The notes under the pieces were generated by a model. It did not search any database, was not told the DNA's origin, and saw only the letters and a list, made by a program, of their open reading frames with translations. The translations under genes were made by a program, and so were the position numbers. From assembly GCF_001983175.1 (NCBI RefSeq), contig NZ_MNPW01000001.1:62001-126000 (forward strand): a DNA stretch of 64,000 bases. Direction: 5' to 3'. This document shows positions 35,446 to 43,763 of the stretch, piece by piece (the stretch's first letter is position 1; each line of letters begins with the position of its first letter). Source of the DNA: Pseudomonas cedrina subsp. cedrina (GTDB lineage: Bacteria; Pseudomonadota; Gammaproteobacteria; Pseudomonadales; Pseudomonadaceae).

Positions 35446-35536
35446 TGTGGGAGCCGGGCTTGCCCGCGATGGCGGCGGGTCAGTCGACTTTTTCTTGACT
35501 GACACTCCGCCATCGCGGGCAAGCCCGGCTCCCACA
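35446..35536. repeat. REPIN (CCGGGCTTGCCCGCGAT type)
   Basis: Inverted REP pair after cysH with ends TGTGGGAGCC and GGCTCCCACA. Confidence 0.9.
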
Positions 35537-35539
35537 TTT

Positions 35540-35897
35540 TGTTTTGTGTTCGGGCTTTAAATGTACACATAGGTGTAACCGTCGGTGCCATTTATGTGTG
35601 CAATCCTTCTGAAAACGCACCAAAACGTAACACTTCCCTCCTCGCATTTGTTGTTCTTCTAAATCTGTCCTTTTCCTTCGAAAAATAAATAGCTGTTCGA
35701 ACGGTCAATTTATATCGCTTTTAATTCAGCTATTTATTGAGATCTGCGGCAATAAGGAAATTAGCCAGGGTTTTCATAGATCTAAAGCTGGCACGCATGT
35801 GGCTTAAGGTGGAATACGCTTTGTATACAATAAATACAAAACCTACATACACTTTGCCATCTGCGGCCTGGCTGCAGATGTGCTGGAGCCTGCCGGA
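35540..35897. other. AT-rich regulatory gap before the NCS1 permease
   Basis: About 350 bp without a credible gene and clearly more AT-rich than its surroundings. It contains the palindrome TTGTATACAA and several near repeats of TACAAA/TACATA downstream of it. I see no clear -35/-10 pair. Confidence 0.6.
35821..35830. promoter_or_regulatory. Palindrome TTGTATACAA, possible GntR-type operator
   Basis: A perfect 10-bp palindrome of the TTGTNNACAA form, 67 bp before the permease start. No GntR gene is adjacent, so the regulator would be encoded elsewhere. Confidence 0.45.
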
Positions 35898-37427
35898 ATG
35901 CGTACAACCCTCTCGAATGACATCGCACTGGACCTGCCCTCCGCGGCCCTGAACCCCCAGGCCGCCAGCCCCGGACCGTTGGTGCTCAGCCCGCGCCTGC
36001 ATAACAAGGACCTGGCGCCCACCAAGGTCGAAGGTCGACGCTGGGGGCGCTACAGCATCTTTGCGTTGTGGACCAATGACGTGCACAACATCGCCAACTA
36101 CTCGTTTGCCATCGGCCTGTATGCATTGGGCCTGGGCGGCTGGCAGATCCTGTTGTCCCTCGGGATCGGCGCGGCGCTGGTGTACTTCTTCATGAACCTG
36201 TCGGGCTACATGGGGCAAAAGACCGGCGTGCCGTTCCCGGTGATCAGCCGCATCAGTTTCGGCATCCATGGCGCGCAGATTCCGGCGCTGATCCGTGCGG
36301 TCATCGCGATTGCCTGGTTCGGTATCCAGACCTACCTGGCCTCGGTGGTTTTCCGCGTGTTACTGACTGCGATTCATCCAGGCTTTGCCGACTATGACCA
36401 CAACTCGATCCTCGGCCTGTCGTCCCTCGGCTGGGCATGTTTTGTGGTGATCTGGCTGGTGCAATTGGTGATCCTGGCCTACGGCATGGAGATGGTGCGG
36501 CGCTACGAAGGCTTCGCCGGCCCGGTGATCCTGCTCACCGTGGCGTCATTGGCCGGTTGGATGTACTTCCAGGCCGGCGGCAACATCGCCTGGTCGATCC
36601 GCGACCCCCTGAGCGGTGGCGAGATGTGGCGCAACATCTTTGCCGGCGGTGCGCTGTGGTTGTCGATCTACGGCACGCTGATCCTCAACTTCTGCGACTT
36701 CGCCCGCTCCTCGCCGTGCCGCAAGACCATACAAGTCGGTAACTTCTGGGGCCTGCCGGTAAACATCCTGGTGTTCGCCGCAATCACCGTGCTGCTGTGC
36801 GGTGGGCAATTCCAACTCAATGGCCGGGTGATCGAAAGCCCGACCGAGATCATTGCCGCCATCCCCAACACGTTCTTCCTGGTACTGGGCTGCCTGGCGT
36901 TCCTGATTGTCACCGTGGCGGTGAATATCATGGCCAACTTCGTCGCGCCGGCCTTTGTGCTGAGCAACCTGGCGCCCAAGTACCTGAACTTCCGCCGCGC
37001 CGGTTTGATCAGCGCCGCCGTGGCCGTGCTGATCCTGCCGTGGAACCTCTATAACAGCCCGCTGGTGATCGTGTATTTCCTCTCCGGCCTGGGCGCGCTG
37101 CTGGGGCCGTTGTACGGGGTGATCATGGTGGATTACTGGTTGATCCGTAAGAGCCGGATCGATGTGCCGCAGTTGTACAGCGAAGACCCGAACGGCATTT
37201 ATTACTACAGCCGTGGGGTCAATCTGCGTGCGGTGGCGGCCTTTATTCCCGCGGCGCTGATCGCGATCCTGCTGGCCCTGTTGCCTGGGTTCGCCAGCGT
37301 CTCGCCCTTTTCCTGGTTGTTTGGCGCCGGTATTGCAGGGCTGCTGTACGGGCTGATTGCCAAGCGCCAGCCGTTCTACGCCGATGTGAGCGGCGAAAGC
37401 ATTGCAGTCGATAACGTCAGTCATTAA
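35898..37427 (+). CDS. NCS1-family permease (cytosine/allantoin/hydantoin type)
   Basis: A 509-residue transporter with about 12 membrane helices. The N-terminal motif WTNDVHNIANYSFAIGLYAL and SGYMGQKTGVPFPVISRISF are typical of NCS1 (Mhp1/PucI/FurE-like) carriers, which import nucleobases, allantoin or hydantoins with sodium or protons. A ribosome site GGAG lies 9 bp before the ATG. The next gene, an Asp/Glu/hydantoin racemase relative, follows after 14 bp, so the imported substrate is probably a hydantoin or ureide compound. No hydantoinase is in the window. Confidence 0.88.
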   Translation: MRTTLSNDIALDLPSAALNPQAASPGPLVLSPRLHNKDLAPTKVEGRRWGRYSIFALWTNDVHNIANYSFAIGLYALGLGGWQILLSLGIGAALVYFFMNLSGYMGQKTGVPFPVISRISFGIHGAQIPALIRAVIAIAWFGIQTYLASVVFRVLLTAIHPGFADYDHNSILGLSSLGWACFVVIWLVQLVILAYGMEMVRRYEGFAGPVILLTVASLAGWMYFQAGGNIAWSIRDPLSGGEMWRNIFAGGALWLSIYGTLILNFCDFARSSPCRKTIQVGNFWGLPVNILVFAAITVLLCGGQFQLNGRVIESPTEIIAAIPNTFFLVLGCLAFLIVTVAVNIMANFVAPAFVLSNLAPKYLNFRRAGLISAAVAVLILPWNLYNSPLVIVYFLSGLGALLGPLYGVIMVDYWLIRKSRIDVPQLYSEDPNGIYYYSRGVNLRAVAAFIPAALIAILLALLPGFASVSPFSWLFGAGIAGLLYGLIAKRQPFYADVSGESIAVDNVSH

Positions 37428-37441
37428 TCAAAGGACATTCC

Positions 37442-38170
37442 ATGCGTATCCTCGTGGTCAACGTCAACACCACCGAATCCATCACCGAAACCATCGCCCA
37501 GCAGGCGCGCGCCGTGGCCGCGCCGGGCACCGAGATCGTCGGGCTCACGCCTTACTTCGGCGCAGAGTCGGTGGAGGGCAATTTTGAAAGTTACCTGGCC
37601 GCCATCGCCGTGATGGACCGGGTGATGGCTTATGACCAGCCGTTCGATGCGGTGATCCAGGCCGGCTACGGCGAGCACGGCCGCGAGGGCCTGCAGGAAT
37701 TATTGAACGTGCCGGTGGTGGATATCACTGAGGCGGCCGCCAGCACCGCGATGTTCCTGGGGCACGCCTATTCGGTGGTGACCACCCTGGACCGGACGGT
37801 GCCGTTGATTGAAGACCGCCTGAAACTCGCAGGCCTGTACCAGCGCTGCGCCTCGGTGCGCGCCAGTGGGATGGCGGTGCTGGAGCTGGAAGACAATCCG
37901 CTGGCCGCGATGGAGGCCATCGTGCGCCAGGCCGAGCTGGCCATCAGCGAGGACAAAGCCGAGGTGATCTGCCTGGGGTGTGGCGGCATGGCCGGGCTGG
38001 ATGAGCAGATTCGCCAGCGCACCGGGGTGCCGGTGGTGGATGGGGTGACGGCGGCGGTGACGATTGCTGAGGCGCTGGTGCGGCTGGGGTTGTCGACTTC
38101 TAAAGTCAGGACTTATGCGATGCCAAGGCCGAAGAAGGTGATTGGTTGGCCTGGTCATTTAGGTCGGTAG
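37442..38170 (+). CDS. Asp/Glu/hydantoin racemase superfamily protein lacking the first cysteine
   Basis: A 242-residue member of the Asp/Glu racemase superfamily. The second catalytic cysteine is present in ICLGCGGMAGL (Cys180). The first-cysteine position, expected near ACF/ACY in racemases, reads QAGYGEHG with Gly75. Normal two-base racemases need both thiols. A Gly plus single Cys is the arrangement of arylmalonate decarboxylase, so this may be a decarboxylase, isomerase or one-sided enzyme rather than a racemase. The likely partner is the NCS1 permease upstream. Confidence 0.85.
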   Translation: MRILVVNVNTTESITETIAQQARAVAAPGTEIVGLTPYFGAESVEGNFESYLAAIAVMDRVMAYDQPFDAVIQAGYGEHGREGLQELLNVPVVDITEAAASTAMFLGHAYSVVTTLDRTVPLIEDRLKLAGLYQRCASVRASGMAVLELEDNPLAAMEAIVRQAELAISEDKAEVICLGCGGMAGLDEQIRQRTGVPVVDGVTAAVTIAEALVRLGLSTSKVRTYAMPRPKKVIGWPGHLGR

Positions 38171-38183
38171 ACCGAGGTGCCTT

Positions 38184-38285
38184 CATCGCAGGCAAGCCAG
38201 CTCCCACAGTTGATCGCATTCCAATTTGGGAGCTGCCTCTCAGGGGAGTCCGCATTCCAATGTGGGAGCTGGCTTGCCTGCGATG
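38184..38285. repeat. REPIN with internal degenerate REP
   Basis: Two outer REPs (CATCGCAGGCAAGCCAGC and inverse) enclose a third, damaged REP reading TTTGGGAGCTGCCTCTCA at about 38224-38241. The phrase GCATTCCAAT flanks both inner copies, which suggests duplication of an internal piece. Confidence 0.85.
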
Positions 38286-38309
38286 GCCGCGCCTCGGTTT
38301 GACGGTTGA

Positions 38310-39233
38310 TCAAACAGCACTGAAGCGCTGGCTCAGTTGATGCTCGGCAAACTGCTCGATGATGAAATCCACAAACGCTCGGGTCTTGCCAGGCAGCAGT
38401 TTGTGTTCGGCGTAATAAATCGAGATGTTGCCGTCGTCGACGTACCAGTCGGGCAGCACCCGCACCACCGCGCCGCTGTCGAGGAACGGCACGGCCATGG
38501 GCATGCTCACCAGGGCAATGCCCAGGCCCTGGGCGCTGGCGCAGCAGGCGGCTTCGGAATCGCTCATGGTCATGCCTGGCTTGAGCATCAAGGGCCTGTG
38601 TTCACGCTCGGCACTGGTCAACTGCCAGGAGCGAATGCGCCCGGTTTGTGGCGAGCGGATCAGGATGCCCAGGCAGCGCGCCAGATCCTCGGGAGCCAAT
38701 ACCGGCGGGCGCTGCGCCAGATAATCCGGCGAGGCCACCAATACTCGGTGCGCCGGCGTGAGCTTACGGGCCACGACGCCCTGGGGCAGCTCAAAGCCAC
38801 CGCCGATGGCCGCATCGAACCCTTGGCCGATCAGGTCGACCTGACGGTTATCGAAATGCCAGTCCGGGCTGATATCCGGAAAATGGCGCATGAACTCCCC
38901 CAGCAGCGGCACCACATACCGATTGCCAAACACCGTGCCCATGCTGACTTTGAGCGTGCCCACCGGCCGCCCTTCGGCGCTGGCCAGGTTGGCGACGGCA
39001 TTCTGGATCGTGGTGAGGCTGGCGCTGACTTCTTCAAGAAACCGTTTGCCGGCCTCGGTCAGCGTCAGCCGCCGGGTGCTGCGCTGGAACAGGCGTACAC
39101 CCAGACGCGCTTCCAGCTTGGCGACGCTTTTTCCTACCGCTGCCGGAGTGAGGCTCAAGTGCCGCGCAGCTTCGGCAAAGCTGCCCCCTTCGGCGCTGCG
39201 CACAAAGCATTCGATACTGCCAAAGCTTTCCAT
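38310..39233 (-). CDS. LysR-family transcriptional regulator
   Basis: A 307-residue LysR regulator. The N-terminal HTH is at about residues 5-60 (GSFAEAARHLSLTPAAVGKSVAKLEARLGV). The effector-binding domain spans residues 90-300. It diverges from the SDR gene with 126 bp between the starts, so it probably controls that gene. No effector can be read from the sequence. Confidence 0.92.
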   Translation of the reverse strand: MESFGSIECFVRSAEGGSFAEAARHLSLTPAAVGKSVAKLEARLGVRLFQRSTRRLTLTEAGKRFLEEVSASLTTIQNAVANLASAEGRPVGTLKVSMGTVFGNRYVVPLLGEFMRHFPDISPDWHFDNRQVDLIGQGFDAAIGGGFELPQGVVARKLTPAHRVLVASPDYLAQRPPVLAPEDLARCLGILIRSPQTGRIRSWQLTSAEREHRPLMLKPGMTMSDSEAACCASAQGLGIALVSMPMAVPFLDSGAVVRVLPDWYVDDGNISIYYAEHKLLPGKTRAFVDFIIEQFAEHQLSQRFSAV

Positions 39234-39359
39234 AACGGCCCACTCTAAACTTTTGGTTTACACAGACTATAGCAATCACGGTCTACTTGAGAGGGCCTGT
39301 GAGGTTGATACTCGGTTCCAACAACAAGGCAACCTGCCTTGCACCACTTGGAGATCGAC

Positions 39360-40106
39360 ATGACCACACACAACCTCAGCGGCAAAGTCGCCTTGATTCA
39401 AGGCGGCTCCCGCGGCATCGGCGCCGCCATCGTCAAGCGCCTCGCAGCACAAGGTGCGGCGGTTGCCTTTACCTACGTCAGCTCGGCCGCCAAGGCTGAA
39501 GAACTGCAAAACAGCGTGATCCGCGACGGCGGCAAAGCCCTGGCGATTCACGCCGACAGCGCCAATGCCGACGCAATCCGCAACGCGGTCAACGCCACCG
39601 TCGAGGCCTTCGGGCGCCTGGATATCCTGGTCAACAACGCTGGCGTGCTGGCCATCGCGCCGCTGGACGATTTCAAGCTGGAGGATTTCGACCAGACTCT
39701 GGCGATCAACGTCCGCAGTGTGTTCATCGCCACACAGGAAGCGGCCAGGCATATGGGTGAAGGTGGCCGGGTGATCAATATCGGCAGCACCAACGCCGAA
39801 CGCATGCCGTTTGGCGGTGGCGGGCCGTACGCGATGAGCAAGGCGGCGCTGGTGGGCTTGACCAAAGGCTTGGCGCGAGACCTGGGACCTCGGGGCATCA
39901 CTATCAATAATGTGCAGCCAGGACCGGTAGATACCGATATGAACCCGGCGAACAGTGAGTTTGCCGAGAGTCTGATGGGGTTGATGGCAGTGGGGCGGTA
40001 TGGGCAGGTGGAGGAAATTGCGAGTTTTGTGGCTTACCTGGCGGGGCCGGAGGCTGGGTATATCACTGGGGCGAGTTTGACTATTGATGGTGGGTTCAGC
40101 GCCTGA
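39360..40106 (+). CDS. Short-chain dehydrogenase/reductase
   Basis: A 248-residue SDR. It has the nucleotide loop GGSRGIGAAI near residue 13, NNAGVLA near 90, and the catalytic Ser...Tyr-x3-Lys (INIGSTNA; YAMSKAALVG). The C-terminal GYITGASLTIDGGFSA is classical. NADP preference is likely. GGAG lies 6 bp before the ATG. It is divergent from the LysR gene; its substrate is unknown. Confidence 0.92.
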   Translation: MTTHNLSGKVALIQGGSRGIGAAIVKRLAAQGAAVAFTYVSSAAKAEELQNSVIRDGGKALAIHADSANADAIRNAVNATVEAFGRLDILVNNAGVLAIAPLDDFKLEDFDQTLAINVRSVFIATQEAARHMGEGGRVINIGSTNAERMPFGGGGPYAMSKAALVGLTKGLARDLGPRGITINNVQPGPVDTDMNPANSEFAESLMGLMAVGRYGQVEEIASFVAYLAGPEAGYITGASLTIDGGFSA

Positions 40107-40129
40107 GGTCTGGGCACTGCAAGAGCCAA

Positions 40130-40215
40130 TGTGGGGGCTGGCCTGCGATGGCGGAGTGTCAGCCACTGGATATGTCGACTGATACACCGCATTCGCAGGC
40201 AAGCCAGCTCCCACA
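40130..40215. repeat. REPIN with degenerate left unit
   Basis: The left REP reads TGTGGGGGCTGGCCTGCGAT, lacking a few central bases; the right REP is standard (CGCAGGCAAGCCAGCTCCC). Confidence 0.85.
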
Positions 40216-40231
40216 GTTTGACTGCGTTGGT

Positions 40232-40924
40232 TCAGGGGAGAGGGGGTAGGCCGTAGGCGGCGAGGTCGAAGTCGGCGAGTTTGCGGATGATCTGGTCTGC
40301 GTGATGGTATTTGCTGTCGGCCATGGCCTCGTCGGGTACGGCGATGGCGGTCATGCCAGCTGCTTTGGCGGCGGTGACGCCGAAGGGCGAGTCTTCGAAG
40401 ACCAGGCAATCCTCGGGTGCAACGCCCAGGCGACGCGCGGCGGTGAGGAAGATGTCCGGCGCGGGTTTGGCGGCGCCAACTTCCGGGTCGTCAGCGGTGA
40501 CGATGGTATCGAACAGACCAAACCATTCGCGGTGCAACGTGGTCTTGTGGCCGAACGAGTTACGCGAGGAACTGGTGCCCACGGCAATCGGGATATTGTG
40601 CGCCTTCAAGTGACGTACCAACGCTTCGGCGCCTGGCATGCCCAAGGCCTTGGGGAAGCGCTCGCTCATCAGCGGTTCGCGGATCTCGAGAAACTCGGCC
40701 GGGGTGATCGGCAAGTCCAGCGCCTTGACCACGTAGTCGGCCAGATCCTGGGCGCCACGCCCGATGATGTGCTGCTTGATGCTCCAGTCGTAGGTACGGC
40801 CGTAACGCTCAGCGATGATTTTTGTGACTTCGGTGTAGATGCCTTCCGTATCCAGCAACAACCCGTCCATATCGAAAATCACGGCCTTGATCGGACCGAC
40901 TGCAGTACGCGATGGTGCATTCAT
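40232..40924 (-). CDS. HAD-family phosphatase (beta-phosphoglucomutase/GPP-like)
   Basis: A 230-residue HAD hydrolase. It has FDMDGLLLDTEGIY (nucleophile DxD), GTSSSRN (motif II), the Lys in GAAKPAPDIF, and VFEDSPFGVTAAKAAG (motif IV). It resembles small sugar or glycerol phosphatases. The ATG at 40924 was preferred to a GTG one codon earlier. No operon partner; the substrate is unknown. Confidence 0.9.
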   Translation of the reverse strand: MNAPSRTAVGPIKAVIFDMDGLLLDTEGIYTEVTKIIAERYGRTYDWSIKQHIIGRGAQDLADYVVKALDLPITPAEFLEIREPLMSERFPKALGMPGAEALVRHLKAHNIPIAVGTSSSRNSFGHKTTLHREWFGLFDTIVTADDPEVGAAKPAPDIFLTAARRLGVAPEDCLVFEDSPFGVTAAKAAGMTAIAVPDEAMADSKYHHADQIIRKLADFDLAAYGLPPLP

Positions 40925-41153
40925 CACTACAAAACCCTGGGAGAAGGACTAAAAGGATTCAGCACAATAACGGGCCAGGTCAGGTGCAAGCAACCTGCGC
41001 GCAACCATCGACGCTTACACATGGCAACAGCGCTGCAAAGCAAAGGCCACGCAATTGGAGTTGTAAGACGGGCTGATCCGACGTTACGTACAGGCTTGAG
41101 ACAGCTTTGCTGGTGAAGAATCAGACTCCCTCAGTCCCTTCATAGACGCCCCC

Positions 41154-41732
41154 ATGTCCGAAGCCTTCGAAGTCCCCAGCCCCCACGAAAAACACCTCGA
41201 ACACACCACCGAACATGCCCATGGCCGCGGCGACAATTTCGCCAGCCGCATCGCCGTGATGACCGCCCTCATGGCCACCCTCGGCGCCATGCTCAGCTAC
41301 CAGGCCGGCTCCAGCGAAAGCGAAGCGGCGATGGACAAGAACAACGCCGCCATCTTCAAGACAGAAGCCGCCAACCAATGGAATTACTACCAGGCCAAAT
41401 CCAGCCGGCAAAACCTCGCGGAGCTGGCCACGCACATCCCTGGCGTGGACGCCGCGCACTACAAGGATGAGATCGAGCGCTACAAGAGCCAGAAGGAAGA
41501 CGTGCGCAAGCAGGCCGAGAAGCTTGAAGCCACGTCAAAGCAATGGGATGAACAGTCGGAGCAGGCCTTGCATCAGCACCATCGCTGGGCCCAGGCGATG
41601 ACCGCGATTCAAATCGCGATTTCGTTGGCGGCGATTACGTTACTGACCAGAAGGGAGTGGCTCAAGCGCCTGTCCTATACGGCAGCGGGCGCGGCAGTGG
41701 TACTGGGCAGCCTGGCCTGGCTGCACATCTGA
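41154..41732 (+). CDS. DUF4337 membrane protein
   Basis: A 192-residue protein. A His/Glu-rich N-terminus (HEKHLEHTTEHAHGRGD) is followed by a helix (IAVMTALMATLGAMLSYQAG), a charged coiled-coil region (residues about 60-145), and two C-terminal helices (MTAIQIAISLAAITLL and YTAAGAAVVLGSLAWLHI). It matches the DUF4337 layout; the function is unknown. The upstream gap (40925-41153) has no other gene I can support. Confidence 0.82.
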   Translation: MSEAFEVPSPHEKHLEHTTEHAHGRGDNFASRIAVMTALMATLGAMLSYQAGSSESEAAMDKNNAAIFKTEAANQWNYYQAKSSRQNLAELATHIPGVDAAHYKDEIERYKSQKEDVRKQAEKLEATSKQWDEQSEQALHQHHRWAQAMTAIQIAISLAAITLLTRREWLKRLSYTAAGAAVVLGSLAWLHI

Positions 41733-41793
41733 CCCGCCGCCGCCAAAGATGGAAGGATATACACACAACGTTCCAAAGCTGGCGCCCCTTCCC

Positions 41794-41927
41794 TGTGGCG
41801 AGCGGGCTTGCCCCGCGTTGGGCTGCGCAGCAGCCCCAAAACCAGACACCGGGGAATGTCTGATACTCCGCATTCGTCTTCCTTGGGGCCGCTTCGCAGC
41901 CCAGCGCGGGACAAGCCCGCTCACTAC
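41794..41927. repeat. Large imperfect REP inverted repeat (GAGCGGGCTTG type)
   Basis: Left arm 41794-41839 and right arm 41883-41927 are near-complementary (GAGCGGGCTTG, GCGTTGGGCTGC and GGGGCCGCTTCGCAGCCC). It belongs to the same REP class as the perfect element at 2761-2924 but has diverged. Confidence 0.85.
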
Positions 41928-41945
41928 AAAAAGACTTCAGCTGAC

Positions 41946-42314
41946 TCAGGCCTGATTCGCCGCCCGGCTATGGTGGAAGTACAGATAAGCCAACCCGACC
42001 GGCGCAATGAAAATCGCCATGCTCCAGCACATTGCCATGGTGAACAGCTTGACGGTCAGCATCATGATCGCGTTCACAAAGAACACGTTATTGCCAAAAA
42101 TGTACCCCATGATGCTTTCGTAAACGAAGCGCGCGTAGGGGTAAAGCAGACTGCTGACCACACAAAAAAAGAGCGTGCCCAGCGGGAACACACCGGTTTT
42201 CGATTGGGTCAGCGCGGTAAAGATCAGCACGGGAAAAATCAGCCCGAACAGGAAATTGCGAATGTAGTACTGGGCAGAAAGCCCGCCGAACGTCTTGCGA
42301 AGCACCGGGTGCAT
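41946..42314 (-). CDS. Small four-helix membrane protein of unknown function
   Basis: A 122-residue hydrophobic protein with about four membrane segments (IRNFLFGLIFPVLIFTAL, LGTLFFCVVSSLLYPYARF, VNAIMMLTVKLFTMAMCWSMAIF and an ending AYLYFHHSRAANQA). GAGGG lies 7 bp before the ATG. I do not recognise the family and see no operon partner. Confidence 0.75.
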   Translation of the reverse strand: MHPVLRKTFGGLSAQYYIRNFLFGLIFPVLIFTALTQSKTGVFPLGTLFFCVVSSLLYPYARFVYESIMGYIFGNNVFFVNAIMMLTVKLFTMAMCWSMAIFIAPVGLAYLYFHHSRAANQA

Positions 42315-42485
42315 TTAGATCCCTCTGAATGGCGTATTGGAAAGGCGGCGACCTTAGCAAGTCCTGGAATTCATCGCCAGCGTTTATGAGCGCTTTGCCA
42401 TCACCTCGCTCTAGTGACAAGCCTGGATTGAACCGTACCGCGCCGATTATTTTCAATCTGTTACAAGAGCGATTAAAGTGCAGCC

Positions 42486-42505
42486 CCCGAGAATTGAATC
42501 TCGGG
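42486..42505 (+). other. Hairpin in the leader of the small lipoprotein gene
   Basis: CCCGAGA / TCTCGGG stem with a 6-base loop, 22 bp before the GTG start, followed by CTTTATT. It could be a weak terminator or a leader structure. Confidence 0.45.
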
Positions 42506-42527
42506 CTTTATTCCATGGAGTTATTCA

Positions 42528-42863
42528 GTGAAATACGTCAGTAAAACAGTCGCGGCAGCAGTGCTCGGTTTCACCCTTGCAGGCTGCACCGGCACCGCCA
42601 TCAAATCCCCGCAATACGACAGCAGCCAATACACCGTGCTGGGTCACAGCGAAGCCAGCGCCACCGGCATCATGCTCTTCGGCGTTATCCCGATCGGCCA
42701 GAACAGCCGTTTCGTCCGCGCCCAGAACGAGGCCATCAAGGCCAAAGGCGGCGACGCTCTGATCAACACGCAGATCCAGGAAAAATGGTTCTGGGCCTGG
42801 GTGCTGAGCGGTTACACCACCAAGATTTCGGGTGATGTGGTTAAGTTGAAAACTGCGCAGTAA
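42528..42863 (+). CDS. Small lipoprotein
   Basis: A 111-residue lipoprotein. The signal peptide ends in the lipobox FTLAGC, so Cys20 should be lipidated. The mature part is short, with GIMLFGVIPIGQNSRFVRAQNEAIKAK and a Trp-rich EKWFWAWVL segment. This layout recalls small TRL-like or YhfL-like lipoproteins of unknown role. The GTG start has GGAG 7 bp upstream. A terminator follows 21 bp after the stop. Confidence 0.8.
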   Translation: MKYVSKTVAAAVLGFTLAGCTGTAIKSPQYDSSQYTVLGHSEASATGIMLFGVIPIGQNSRFVRAQNEAIKAKGGDALINTQIQEKWFWAWVLSGYTTKISGDVVKLKTAQ

Positions 42864-42883
42864 AAAGCGGCATGCATCAAAAA

Positions 42884-42909
42884 CCACCGGGCATTGCCCG
42901 GTGTTTTTG
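42884..42909 (+). terminator. Intrinsic terminator of the small lipoprotein gene
   Basis: CACCGGGC / GCCCGGTG stem around ATT, followed by TTTTTG. Confidence 0.85.
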
Positions 42910-43080
42910 TATGTGGGATTAAGTGAGTTCGGATATTTGAGCCGGCTGACTATGCATTGAAAGCCCAGGCCACCGCAAAGCACAGGCATGAAGGCTCGAC
43001 AGATTATTTTGGGCAACGTCCTACAAGCGACTCGGAACCAGCGCTCTCCCGTTTCAAAATGCCCAAGCCTATAGTCGCTC

Positions 43081-43290
43081 GGTCGCCCATATGGTGACCG
43101 GGTTTGGCGACCCGACTACAAGACGGCAGAAGCCTCCCGGCAGATTTGCGGGATGCCCCTGCACGCAATAAGCTGCTCAATGGTAGCTGTGCGTGGGAGA
43201 CCTTCGGTCTGCCGGTCTTTGTCCGTTCTTGTCCCGGTTCGCCAACCTGCGTACAGCTGCCACCTTTTGTTTGGCGACAAATGCGTGGCT
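43081..43290 (+). ncRNA. Structured leader RNA upstream of the 89-residue protein
   Basis: About 210 nt contain six potential stems in series: GGTCGCC (43081-43087) with GGCGACC (43107-43113); GGC AGAA GCC (43125-43134); TCCCG/CGGGA (43135-43153); a long CACGC..AGCT / AGCT..GCGTG hairpin (about 43161-43196); AGACC TTC GGTCT (43198-43210); and GCCAC/GTGGC with inner TTTGT/ACAAA (about 43256-43290). TTGGCGAC occurs twice. The last stem ends 30 nt before the ATG, so it could control translation. It matches no RNA family I can name. Confidence 0.55.
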
Positions 43291-43319
43291 CACATTCTCT
43301 AAGTGAACGGACTTAACGC

Positions 43320-43589
43320 ATGAACCAATACGTAGCACTTACCAGCAACGACAGCACCACTCCAGCACTTTTCGTCGATACAACCGTACCACTGGAAATC
43401 CTCCTAGACGCCGCGAGCTATCGACTTCGCGCGGTTACCCAAGTCCTGGAGAACCTCGCATTACGTAGTGAAATCAGTAGTGACTCCGTAGTGCTTAGTG
43501 ATTTCGCGCTGCTCTGCTCACTTCCACTGCGCGATGGATGCGATTTGCTGGATGTCATTGGGCGACGGATGGATATGCCAAGCGCGTGA
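43320..43589 (+). CDS. Small acidic protein of unknown function (DUF3077-like)
   Basis: An 89-residue protein. After a Ser/Thr-rich start it has LFVDTTVPLEILLDAASYRL and a helix-rich end. The pattern recalls the small DUF3077/DUF6124-like proteins that pseudomonads carry in several copies, but I cannot confirm the family. The ATG follows an unusual highly structured leader. The gene ends 37 bp before a bidirectional terminator shared with tRNA-Ser. Confidence 0.65.
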   Translation: MNQYVALTSNDSTTPALFVDTTVPLEILLDAASYRLRAVTQVLENLALRSEISSDSVVLSDFALLCSLPLRDGCDLLDVIGRRMDMPSA

Positions 43590-43625
43590 TTTGATAAAGG
43601 TAAGATTTTCAAACCCATAAACTAC

Positions 43626-43663
43626 AAAACCCCTGGCTTCTCTCGAAACCAGGGGTTTTGTTT
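43626..43663. terminator. Bidirectional terminator between the small protein gene and tRNA-Ser
   Basis: AAAACCCCTGG / CCAGGGGTTTT stem with flanking A and T runs. It ends plus-strand transcription of the small protein gene and minus-strand transcription of the tRNA. Confidence 0.85.
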
Positions 43664-43673
43664 ACATCAAATT

Positions 43674-43763
43674 TGGCGGTGAAGGAGAGATTCGAACTCT
43701 CGATACAATTTCTTGTATACACACTTTCCAGGCGTGCTCCTTAAGCCACTCGGACACTTCACC
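43674..43763 (-). tRNA. tRNA-Ser (anticodon GGA)
   Basis: A 90-nt tRNA on the minus strand. The acceptor arm GGTGAAG pairs with CTTCACC, followed by G and an encoded CCA. It has a long variable arm, typical of serine tRNAs, a T-arm GAGAGTTCGAATCTCTC, and an anticodon loop CTGGAAA with GGA. It reads UCC/UCU codons. No integrase or target duplication is seen beside it. Confidence 0.97.

Noticed and set aside
43674..43763. tRNA-Ser as an attachment site for an island
   Set aside because: No integrase and no duplicated tRNA 3' end within reach; the neighbours are ordinary chromosomal genes.
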